NCBI GenBank assembly: GCA_023388015.1 | Contig: JAEWHB010000075.1 | Coordinates: forward strand, 1 to 10,760 | Length of the DNA: 10,760 nucleotides | Reading direction: 5' to 3' | Source of the DNA: Bacteroidota bacterium | GTDB taxonomy: Bacteria > Bacteroidota > Bacteroidia > Flavobacteriales > Weeksellaceae | Shown here: piece by piece, positions 1 to 6,245 of the stretch | Layout of the letters: the number at the start of each line of letters is the position of its first letter | How positions within the stretch are numbered: the stretch's first letter is position 1 | The notes under the pieces: model-generated | Told to the model about the DNA's origin: nothing | Seen by the model: only the letters and a program-made list of their open reading frames with translations | The model's database searches: none | Program-made: the position numbers and the translations under genes

Positions 1-851
1 ATGCTTTGATCGGTTATTTGATGAAAGGAATTTCCAACCGGATTTTCGCTTTGCGCGTGGGAGCGGTTTCCTGGGCGTTTTTTTTCAGTGTTTTTCCATT
101 TCTTTTGTTTTTATTCAGTGTTTTGCCCTATGCACCGCTTTATCAGGAAATCCAGACTTTGTTGTTTTCGGAATTTATTCCACGGATTTTACCTGAAAGA
201 ATTACCAATGAGGTCATCGGTTATGTTTCCCAAACGGCCGATGGGAAAAGCGGAAGAAGCATTGGTTCTTTGTTCATCATCCTTACGATTCTTCTTTCGT
301 CAAACGGAATCACGGTGATGATCAATGGTTTCAATGCCTCACATTATGGATACGCCAAGCGTAGAAAAGGCATTCACAACCGATTTATTTCTATCATTCT
401 GACTTTATTTTTCGTGGTTTTCATTATCGCACAGTTAATTCTTACTTACTACACGACTTTCATCTGGCGGTATATTGAAGAATATGGTGCTTTTCTGGAA
501 GTTCCCACTATGATCAGTGTACTGAATTTTGCTTCGGCATCACTTTTCTATTTCACTTCGCTTGTGATGCTGTATTATTATGGAACCAATGTGAAACAAA
601 GATTTCGCAACGTAGCGCCCGGTGCTGTCATGGCGACGGTTTTATTCTTTGTAACGCTGATGGGTTTCCAATACTACATCAAAAAGTTTAATTATTATGA
701 TTTGTTGTACGGCTCTGTGGGATTGGTGATGATTATGATGATTTTTGTTTACATCAATGTCTTATTAATCATGATTGGCTTTGAACTGAATGCGGCTATT
801 CATTACGCCAAAACAAGAAAGATTTCTGTGGGCCATAAGTCTTCTGAATAA
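1..851 (+). CDS. YihY/virulence factor BrkB family integral membrane protein (5' partial)
   Basis: Inner-membrane protein of the YihY/BrkB family; its molecular function is not established. The open frame runs to the left edge (GCT TTG ATC from base 3), so the gene begins outside the window. I infer that a few dozen N-terminal residues are missing, because flavobacterial members carry a cytoplasmic stretch before the first membrane segment. Six hydrophobic segments are visible: one beginning AVSWAFFFSVFPF, then around SIGSLFIILTILL, FISIILTLFFVVF, FASASLFYFTSLV, PGAVMATVLFFVT, and a last one ending IGFELNAAIHYAK. The PGAVMATV...YYIKKF...YGSVGLVM...GFELNAAI stretch is the typical C-terminal family signature. 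The ATG at 21 is in frame but is probably internal. This is the only plus-strand gene, and it converges on the 279-residue T9SS gene. The family call is secure; the role is unknown. Confidence 0.9.
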   Translation, partial: ALIGYLMKGISNRIFALRVGAVSWAFFFSVFPFLLFLFSVLPYAPLYQEIQTLLFSEFIPRILPERITNEVIGYVSQTADGKSGRSIGSLFIILTILLSSNGITVMINGFNASHYGYAKRRKGIHNRFISIILTLFFVVFIIAQLILTYYTTFIWRYIEEYGAFLEVPTMISVLNFASASLFYFTSLVMLYYYGTNVKQRFRNVAPGAVMATVLFFVTLMGFQYYIKKFNYYDLLYGSVGLVMIMMIFVYINVLLIMIGFELNAAIHYAKTRKISVGHKSSE

Positions 852-970
852 TTGAATCTATAGGACGATTCTTCCCTATTACCCGATTAATAACTTTTAG
901 AATTCAATTACTGCTAATTGATTATGGGTTTATAGATGAATCAAAGTCAAAATTACTAAGTTCAGAGAAA

Positions 971-1004
971 TAAAAAAGCCATCTCGGTTCAACCGAGATG
1001 GCTT
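971..1004 (-). terminator. Intrinsic terminator of the 279-residue T9SS gene
   Basis: A perfect inverted repeat of 14 bp (AAGCCATCTCGGTT at 976-989 against 991-1004) is followed, on the minus strand, by a run of six T's (977 down to 972). It lies about 25 bp past the stop codon of the minus-strand T9SS gene, so it should end that transcript. The plus-strand side has no T-run, so it is at best a weak terminator for the converging YihY gene. The rest of the gap from 852 to 1027 shows nothing else I can identify. Confidence 0.9.
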
Positions 1005-1027
1005 AACTATTAGTAATTGAAATTCAA

Positions 1028-1867
1028 TTATTTTTTGATAATCTTACTTACGTGCGTAACACCTTTGTTGTCTTTAGCTTTAACAACATATACACCAGCA
1101 GGCAAGAAAGCAACGTTAGCAGAACTAGTAGCTTTTGAAGCAAATACGCTTTGACCAGCTAAGTTAACGATTTCGATGCTCTCAACAGTTTCTCCATTTT
1201 TCAAAGCAATGTTGATCATATCTGTTGTAGGATTTGGATAAACAGAAAGAGCTCTTGAATTTAACTCAACTGTTCCCATAGATGTTTCTCCTGTAATTGT
1301 CATGATAACATGTACATCATCAAAACCAATAGAAGCCATTGTAGATGGTTCAATTATACCACATGCTTCAGCTTTGATATAGGAAAAATCCGTTTCACCT
1401 GCGTCATTAGATGCAGGATACCAAGAAATACCTACAGGCTCACCATCAGCTTCAAAAGAGAATACTAATTCAGATCCGGCTGGTACGTTTACTGGTGCAG
1501 CAAAAGTATGCTCAACAACAGTCATAACATCTGCTGGCGTCAAAGTAACAGTTTCATTATGCAATTCTGTTAATGCTTCCCAAGGATAATCATTAGTAGT
1601 TGATAGTCTTACAGTGAAAGGAAGGTCTCCAGTAATGTTCTCTACTCCAAAACCAACGCTAGTTACATTAAAATCATCGGTGATTCCGAAATCTGCCAAC
1701 ACAAAGCTACGGCTGAACTCGTTAAAACTAGTATGAACACCTTGTGTTCCACAAGTTACAGCGTGAGGAGATAATACCGTAGTAGTATCATTTGAGTGTG
1801 TAATTGTTTGTTGTGCAAATCCTGTCGAAAATGCAATTCCCATCAAAAGAATAGAAAGTTTTTTCAT
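1028..1867 (-). CDS. T9SS type A sorting domain-containing secreted protein (279 aa)
   Basis: Probable secreted or surface-attached protein, exported by Sec and then by the type IX secretion system. Residues 1-19 look like a signal peptide (MKKLSILLMGIAFSTGFAQ). Residues about 39-195 form a predicted beta-rich domain, with Cys39 near its start, an FNVTSVGFGVEN strand, an AGSELVFSFEA strand, a GISWYP motif and Cys169. Residues about 206-279 are a type A sorting domain, starting at YPNP (210-213), with the LPAGVYVVKAKD core and ending KIIKK. No catalytic motif is visible; adhesion or a structural role is possible but not shown. The mid-domain resembles the repeated domain of the 455-residue protein nearby. 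The gene starts 63 bp after mvaD and has its own terminator. Its codon choice looks somewhat different from the neighbours (frequent GTA, ACT, GCA), which could reflect high expression; I did not quantify this. Confidence 0.9.
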   Translation of the reverse strand: MKKLSILLMGIAFSTGFAQQTITHSNDTTTVLSPHAVTCGTQGVHTSFNEFSRSFVLADFGITDDFNVTSVGFGVENITGDLPFTVRLSTTNDYPWEALTELHNETVTLTPADVMTVVEHTFAAPVNVPAGSELVFSFEADGEPVGISWYPASNDAGETDFSYIKAEACGIIEPSTMASIGFDDVHVIMTITGETSMGTVELNSRALSVYPNPTTDMINIALKNGETVESIEIVNLAGQSVFASKATSSANVAFLPAGVYVVKAKDNKGVTHVSKIIKK

Positions 1868-1930
1868 AACTATTTATTTAAAATTAATTTTTCAATTCAC
1901 GAAAATAATCAAAACTTTTTAATAAAATAG

Positions 1931-2986
1931 TTAAATTGAAAAATCTTTGATCATTTTGCCCTGTTTTGCGTAATTTCTCAACCTTTCATCGATAAAATCA
2001 CCTATTTCTGCCTTATTTTTTTCCGGAAAAAGCAAGTGTGCATTGGCACCCGCATCAAGTGTAAAGTACAAGGGAAGTCCGGTTTCTTTTCTGAACTTCC
2101 AGATTTCTTCAATTACTTGAAGCGTATTGGGCTTCATCAATATATAATAAGGATTGGAAGTCATCATCATCGCATGCAGACTCAAAGCCTCATGTTCCAC
2201 AATTGTTCCGAACTCCTCTAGATTGCCTTCTTTCAAAATCGAAATCAGTCTCTTCAGATTTTCTTCTGCAGACTCAAATCTTCTCTCTGCATACGGATGT
2301 CCTTCCATCAGTTGATGTCCGACTGTGCTCGAAACTTCTTTTTCCCCTTCTTCAATCAGCAAAATTGTATCTTGGAAGTTTCTGAAATTTTCATGGATTT
2401 CATACGGATAAGGAACAGCGTACAAATCTGAACTACCTTCGACTGCCGCGGTTTCGCCCCAAACCGTAATGCCCTGATAAACCGAACGGCATGCACTCCC
2501 CGACCCCAAACGCGCCAAAAAGGATGCTTTTTTAAGCCTTTCCGTTTCGCTGAGATTTCCCCCCAGTAGATTTTCCATTTCGGTCAGACACAATGCCAAT
2601 GCACCGATTCCGGAAGCTGACGAAGCAATTCCGCTGCTGTGCGGAAAAGTATTATGTGTATTTATTTCGAATTCAAATTGATTCAGAAAAGGCATAAACT
2701 CTTCAATCCGATTGAAAAATGTAATGATTTTCGGAGCGAAATCAGGTTTCAGTTCATTATCCAAAAAGACTTTCAATTGAAATTGGCCCGATTCACTGGG
2801 TTTGAATTTCAATTCGGTTTGGGTATTGCTTTCATTCAGCGTAAAACTCAGTGAAGGATTCATCGGAATCTGCACATCGCGCTTTCCCCAATACTTGATC
2901 AGTGCAATATTGGACGGACATTTCGCCGAAACAATTCCCGAAATAGTATATTTTTCTGAATTTAATTTTGATTTGAATTCTTCCAT
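1931..2986 (-). CDS. mvaD: Diphosphomevalonate decarboxylase
   Basis: Catalyses the ATP-dependent decarboxylation of (R)-5-diphosphomevalonate to isopentenyl diphosphate, the last step of the classical mevalonate route to isoprenoids (here probably menaquinone side chains, undecaprenyl phosphate and carotenoids). It is a cytoplasmic GHMP-superfamily enzyme. Visible signatures are PSNIALIKYWGKRD (24-37), the GHMP phosphate-binding loop FPHSSGIASSASG (114-126), RLGSGSACRSVYQG (159-172) and the C-terminal TLDAGANAHLL (309-319), which carries the catalytic Asp (D311 here). The eukaryotic motif usually reads DAGPN, so Ala replaces Pro; I believe this is usual in Bacteroidota. The length of 351 residues is normal and the frame is intact. 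The start lies 8 bp after the stop of the SDR gene, so the two are very likely co-transcribed. No other mevalonate-pathway gene is in the window. Confidence 0.95.
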   Translation of the reverse strand: MEEFKSKLNSEKYTISGIVSAKCPSNIALIKYWGKRDVQIPMNPSLSFTLNESNTQTELKFKPSESGQFQLKVFLDNELKPDFAPKIITFFNRIEEFMPFLNQFEFEINTHNTFPHSSGIASSASGIGALALCLTEMENLLGGNLSETERLKKASFLARLGSGSACRSVYQGITVWGETAAVEGSSDLYAVPYPYEIHENFRNFQDTILLIEEGEKEVSSTVGHQLMEGHPYAERRFESAEENLKRLISILKEGNLEEFGTIVEHEALSLHAMMMTSNPYYILMKPNTLQVIEEIWKFRKETGLPLYFTLDAGANAHLLFPEKNKAEIGDFIDERLRNYAKQGKMIKDFSI

Positions 2987-2994
2987 GAAAGAAA

Positions 2995-4002
2995 TTATTG
3001 ATTGTCTTTTGATTTAGTTTTTAAATACCGGTCACCATGAAAAACCAAGGCTTCTTCAACCGCCCGGAAGCTGATTCCCAATGCATCTTTAATTTTATTA
3101 TTGGAATACTTCGACTTTCCGGTAAGCGCGTGATAACTCGATTTGCTCATATATCGTCCGCCAAAAATCCGGCTCAATTGTGAAACAAACCTCAGAAATT
3201 TCAACTTCCTTTCCGACAAAAGATTGGTTTTCCCAAGCTTCCATCTTTTTCTCAAAAAATTAAAAATTTCCACAAAAGTTTTATCTTCAGATGTGAGTAG
3301 GTAGGCTTGATTAAATAGCTTTTTCTCAACAAGTTCCGCCAGGGAATATACCACATCGCGGACATCCACATATCCGGTCAGTCCTGCCGAAGCATAAGCT
3401 TTTTTTCTCCTCGCGAGCTCAAATATTTTTTCACTTGCGCGCGTTCCATCTAAGCTTCCAATCACTACCGAAGGATGAACCACCACTACATTCAATCCTT
3501 CCTGAGAACCTCTCCAAACCGCCATTTCGCCTTTTTTCTTTGAAATCGCATATTCAGAATGAACCCGTTGCGAATCCCAACCGGATTCTTCCGTTATTAC
3601 CGGATTGCCGGGTGATTCATCCAAAACCGATACAGAACTGATGTAAGCAAAGTTTTTAATGTCGGCTGCAATGGTAAGATTCACCAAATTTTCTGTTCCG
3701 GTTACATTGACATCCTGAATGTTTTTCCTCAATCGGTCATCAAATCCCACGCTTGCGGCCGTGTGGTAAATGGTTTCAACATTTTCCAAAGTCTGGGAAA
3801 GTGAAGGAATATCCAGCAAATCGGTCTCAACCCATTCGATTTTCTCAAAAGATTCCAAATCTGAAAACTCAAGGAATAAATTTTTTACCGACTCAACAGA
3901 AGAATCCTTTCTTTTCATCGCCCGAATAGTTTTTCCTCTCGCCGATAATTCGAGCAGAAGAAAACTTCCGATAAGACCTGTTGCGCCTGTGACGTAAACC
4001 AT
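2995..4002 (-). CDS. Extended SDR, NAD(P)-dependent epimerase/reductase-like protein
   Basis: Cytoplasmic oxidoreductase of the extended short-chain dehydrogenase/reductase type, close in pattern to NAD-dependent epimerase/dehydratase and dihydroflavonol-4-reductase-like proteins. The substrate cannot be told from sequence. The Rossmann dinucleotide loop TGATGLIG is at residues 5-12, followed by VETDLLD (58-64), HTAASVGF (80-87), the active-site serines in ISSVSV (121-126), the catalytic YAISK (Y151, K155) and HPSVVIG (176-182). The substrate side has YVDVRDVV (211-218). The basic C-terminal half (around residues 250-300) is less typical and probably shapes substrate choice. The start MVYVTGATG sits directly at the first beta strand, as expected. 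It is preceded by the zinc-ribbon gene (46 bp) and followed by mvaD (8 bp). This hints at a link to isoprenoid or lipid metabolism, but that is only context. Confidence 0.85.
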   Translation of the reverse strand: MVYVTGATGLIGSFLLLELSARGKTIRAMKRKDSSVESVKNLFLEFSDLESFEKIEWVETDLLDIPSLSQTLENVETIYHTAASVGFDDRLRKNIQDVNVTGTENLVNLTIAADIKNFAYISSVSVLDESPGNPVITEESGWDSQRVHSEYAISKKKGEMAVWRGSQEGLNVVVVHPSVVIGSLDGTRASEKIFELARRKKAYASAGLTGYVDVRDVVYSLAELVEKKLFNQAYLLTSEDKTFVEIFNFLRKRWKLGKTNLLSERKLKFLRFVSQLSRIFGGRYMSKSSYHALTGKSKYSNNKIKDALGISFRAVEEALVFHGDRYLKTKSKDNQ

Positions 4003-4048
4003 TTTGCGAAGATATATATTTTAATTGCGAATCCGGAATTTGAAAATC

Positions 4049-4627
4049 CTATATTAAAACCGGTCTTCTGGGTTTTTCATCTTCAAGAAGTTTGGCCAAA
4101 GTTGGCGGTAGCACGGTAATATTATTAAAGAAATCATCAAAAAAACCTTTGGTTTCTTCTGACAATAATTCGGAATATTCTTCAATGAAACGCTCACCGT
4201 AAACAATTGGAAGCTGAACCAGTTTATTTCCGCGCATAATTCCCACGAGATGGTATTCGTCGAGACTGTCCAGCGATTTACCGGTTGCAATACAGTGATT
4301 CAACATATAATTCATATCTATTTCCACATCTTCTGAATTTTCAAGACGTGGCATTCCGCCCATATTCATGGCAAATTCCTGCATTTTTTGCATGGATTCT
4401 TTGGAAATACTCTGCATCATATCGGTTTTGCATCTTTCACAAATTGCATATTCAAAACTCAGTTGAAATTCTGTTTTGTCATGCGTTCTCTGAAATGCTT
4501 TTTCGATAAAATAATGACCGTTACCGAAACCATTTCCGCAAACCGAACATTCGGTATGGGGCTGATGGTTTTCTGAGGAATAAAATTCTTCCGGTATGTC
4601 TTCGCTGAAATTAAAAAAGAAATGCAC
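4049..4627 (-). CDS. Conserved-looking hypothetical protein with two CxxC pairs (zinc-ribbon-like)
   Basis: I do not recognise a named family. The protein has 192 residues, no signal peptide and no membrane segment, so it is probably cytoplasmic. Its N-terminal third carries CSVC (C27, C30) and CERC (C63, C66), 32 residues apart. This spacing fits a treble-clef or zinc-ribbon metal site in which the residues between (GNGFGNGHYFIEKAF) form a hairpin. A Met-rich helical stretch follows (residues about 68-92, QSISKESMQKMQEFAMNMGG), then an acidic alpha/beta C-terminal half (EYHLVGIMRGNKLVQLPIVYGERF) ending PRRPVLI. Similar zinc-finger-plus-acidic-tail proteins may act in protein or RNA binding, but nothing here shows the partner. 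Codon use and an intact frame support a real gene. It appears to be the first gene of a unit with the SDR and mvaD, behind the terminator at 4701-4727. Confidence 0.75.
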   Translation of the reverse strand: MHFFFNFSEDIPEEFYSSENHQPHTECSVCGNGFGNGHYFIEKAFQRTHDKTEFQLSFEYAICERCKTDMMQSISKESMQKMQEFAMNMGGMPRLENSEDVEIDMNYMLNHCIATGKSLDSLDEYHLVGIMRGNKLVQLPIVYGERFIEEYSELLSEETKGFFDDFFNNITVLPPTLAKLLEDEKPRRPVLI

Positions 4628-4655
4628 TATGAATTATTTTAAGGGTAAAAATAGG

Positions 4656-4700
4656 CATTTCAGATGAGAGAAATTCCAATTCCTCTTAAATTCTGAAATG
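4656..4700. repeat. 45-bp inverted-repeat element
   Basis: Perfect 9-bp inverted repeats (CATTTCAGA at 4656-4664, TCTGAAATG at 4692-4700) bound a 27-bp interior that is itself an imperfect palindrome (GAGAGAAATT, CC, AATTCCTCTT). It directly abuts the T-run of the terminator at 4701-4727 and lies 28 bp before the start of the zinc-ribbon gene. It would form a hairpin in the leader of that gene if transcription starts upstream of it. It could also be an operator-like site or a small dispersed repeat; a single copy is seen here. Confidence 0.5.
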
Positions 4701-4727
4701 AAAAAACCCGCAGTTTTGCTGCGGGTT
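4701..4727 (-). terminator. Intrinsic terminator of the 455-residue T9SS gene
   Basis: A GC-rich 9-bp stem (AACCCGCAG at 4705-4713 against CTGCGGGTT at 4719-4727) with a 5-nt loop is followed, on the minus strand, by six T's (4706 down to 4701). It starts 23 bp past the stop of the minus-strand T9SS gene and should separate that transcript from the zinc-ribbon/SDR/mvaD unit. Confidence 0.9.
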
Positions 4728-4750
4728 ATAAACTAAATCCTAAACAAATT

Positions 4751-6118
4751 CTACTTTTTAATGATTTTAAAAGTTTCTGTTTTTCCGTTATCCAATTCGG
4801 CTTTCACTATATAAACACCTAGCGAAAGTGATTTCATATTAATTTTTTTGGATTTTGAATTCATCATCAACTGCCCCGAAGGGTTATAAACTGAGACATT
4901 TTTCAAATCCGATTTAGATTGAATGGTCAGTTCATCTTTTACCGGATTTGGATAAAAATTAAATTCAGAATTATCCATGTCATTTACACCCAATGTTTCT
5001 TTACAAAATCCATTGACTTCAAAAACAAGGTTAAGCCCATCTGATTCTTCCCAAGTTCCTCCCTGATCATAAGAAATCAACGCAACTCCACCAATTCCCG
5101 GTTCGGAAGTTGCTTCCCAAGCTAAGAAATCACTAAAAGGAACAGGCGTTACTTTGACTTCAATAAAATACCTTCCGGCGGTAAGCTCAATCACCTCATC
5201 AAACTCGAATTCCAAATCTACAGCTACGACATCCAGTGGAAATCCATCAAATGGCCAGTATCCAAAGAAGTTTTCGGTTTTGGGGCCTTTGTTATTGACC
5301 GAATAAACAATTTCACCCGGCAAGCCGTTTTCTTCTTTTCTGATTTTAATATCAGCATTTAGGATGTTGCCCAATTGTAGAGTTGTCATTTTGAAATCGC
5401 TCAGGTAAAAGGTCGTGTTTTCTTCCACAATGAAATCATCAGCTAAAATCGCGGGAAAACGCAACCCTGTTTCGTGTTCGTTTCCTGCATTTCCCTGACT
5501 ACAGAAATCGCCGTAATCCGGTTCTTCTTCACCTGTTGATTCACAGCTCCCAACCATTTCAAATACTTGATCATAGTAGGAAAATCCTGTAAACCATGGA
5601 TCCTGGTCAAATCTGGAAATATCAAATCTTCCCACGCTCGTGGTATATTCGCCGGCAATTTCCCAACTAACCGCAATCTCATCACCGGGCGCAGCTTGTA
5701 ATTCCATGAAATATTTTCCTTGTGGGAATTCTGTTTCGGGAATATCCACTACAATTTGGTAAACATCCATATTTTCAATTCCACTTGTGTAGGCGAACTC
5801 CTGACTAACAGGAATCAGATTTGCATAAGTATGCAAAATCACTCCCGGCATCCCTCCTACTTCTGACCAAAAATTAACAATCACATATTCAAGTGCTTCA
5901 GATCCTTTGAAAGCATGGAATTTTATCTGATTTACTGTAAAAATGGTTCCACGCTCCACATCAAAATCGGTAGCAGAAGCATATTCATAAGTGCCACCCG
6001 TTGTTATATTTCCTCCGTTTCCTGTTTCTTCCGACGGAACTGCAATGGCGCAATCGTCGTTTTGTCCATAACCAACGACTCCTGCAATCAACATAGCCGT
6101 AAATAAAATTTTCTTCAT
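4751..6118 (-). CDS. T9SS type A sorting domain-containing secreted protein with two tandem beta-domains (455 aa)
   Basis: Probable secreted or surface-anchored protein exported by Sec and then T9SS. Residues 1-19 look like a signal peptide (MKKILFTAMLIAGVVGYGQ). Two similar domains follow: repeat 1 at about 23-192 and repeat 2 at about 206-372. Each starts at a Cys (C23, C206), contains A-x-DF-x-VE with T-x-F (49-60 and 226-237), a G-x-PG motif (88-92, 265-268), a G-K/R-YF strand (134-137, 315-318) and a V/L-S/A-W motif (150-152, 332-334), and ends in FE-x2-G-x-C (C192, C372). The paired cysteines could form disulfides. A short acidic linker (STGEEEPDYG) joins them. The sorting domain begins near FNFYPNP (386-392) and ends KIIKK. 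No enzyme motif is seen; binding or adhesion is a guess. The gene follows the TPR/AraC gene by 127 bp and has its own terminator. Confidence 0.9.
   Translation of the reverse strand: MKKILFTAMLIAGVVGYGQNDDCAIAVPSEETGNGGNITTGGTYEYASATDFDVERGTIFTVNQIKFHAFKGSEALEYVIVNFWSEVGGMPGVILHTYANLIPVSQEFAYTSGIENMDVYQIVVDIPETEFPQGKYFMELQAAPGDEIAVSWEIAGEYTTSVGRFDISRFDQDPWFTGFSYYDQVFEMVGSCESTGEEEPDYGDFCSQGNAGNEHETGLRFPAILADDFIVEENTTFYLSDFKMTTLQLGNILNADIKIRKEENGLPGEIVYSVNNKGPKTENFFGYWPFDGFPLDVVAVDLEFEFDEVIELTAGRYFIEVKVTPVPFSDFLAWEATSEPGIGGVALISYDQGGTWEESDGLNLVFEVNGFCKETLGVNDMDNSEFNFYPNPVKDELTIQSKSDLKNVSVYNPSGQLMMNSKSKKINMKSLSLGVYIVKAELDNGKTETFKIIKK
5003..5503 (-). repeat. Second copy of a diverged protein domain repeat
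   Basis: Encodes residues 206-372 of the 455-residue T9SS protein, from Cys206 to Cys372. It aligns by eye with residues 23-192 through shared DF-x-V, G-x-PG, G-x-YF-x-E, W and FE-x2-G-x-C positions. The copies are well diverged in protein sequence, so this looks like an old duplication rather than a recent one. Confidence 0.6.
5543..6052 (-). repeat. First copy of a diverged protein domain repeat
   Basis: Encodes residues 23-192 of the 455-residue T9SS protein, bounded by Cys23 and Cys192. It pairs with the copy at 5003-5503. The period between copies is about 180 residues, set apart by a linker of about 13 residues. Confidence 0.6.
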
Positions 6119-6245
6119 TGTGCTGTTTATTTTGTGGTAAATCTAATTAGCCCTTGCGAGAAATTCTAAAAAACATCTTTCAAAATCCTTGATTTTAAAA
6201 GTCAAAAAAATTAATTATTTCATTGAAAATCACTTAATTACAATT

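Noticed and set aside
21..23. ATG as a possible true start of the YihY/BrkB gene
   Set aside because: The frame stays open upstream to the window edge, and family members carry more residues before the first membrane segment, so an internal Met is more likely.
1868..1930. TATTTTCG and TAATTTTA as promoter boxes for the 279-residue T9SS gene
   Set aside because: Each is a one-mismatch match in very AT-rich DNA with wrong spacing to the nearby TTTG. A promoter is expected here but I cannot place it.
4004..4016. TATCTTCG-like sequence just before the SDR start as a -7 promoter box
   Set aside because: It misses the TTTG consensus by one base, lacks a -33 partner, and is so close to the ATG that the transcript would be nearly leaderless; such near-matches are frequent in AT-rich DNA.
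6119..6245. Promoter or terminator in the 127-bp gap between the TPR/AraC gene and the 455-residue T9SS gene
   Set aside because: No stem-loop with a T-run and no full TAnnTTTG box is present; only weak partial matches (for example TAGATTTA) were found.
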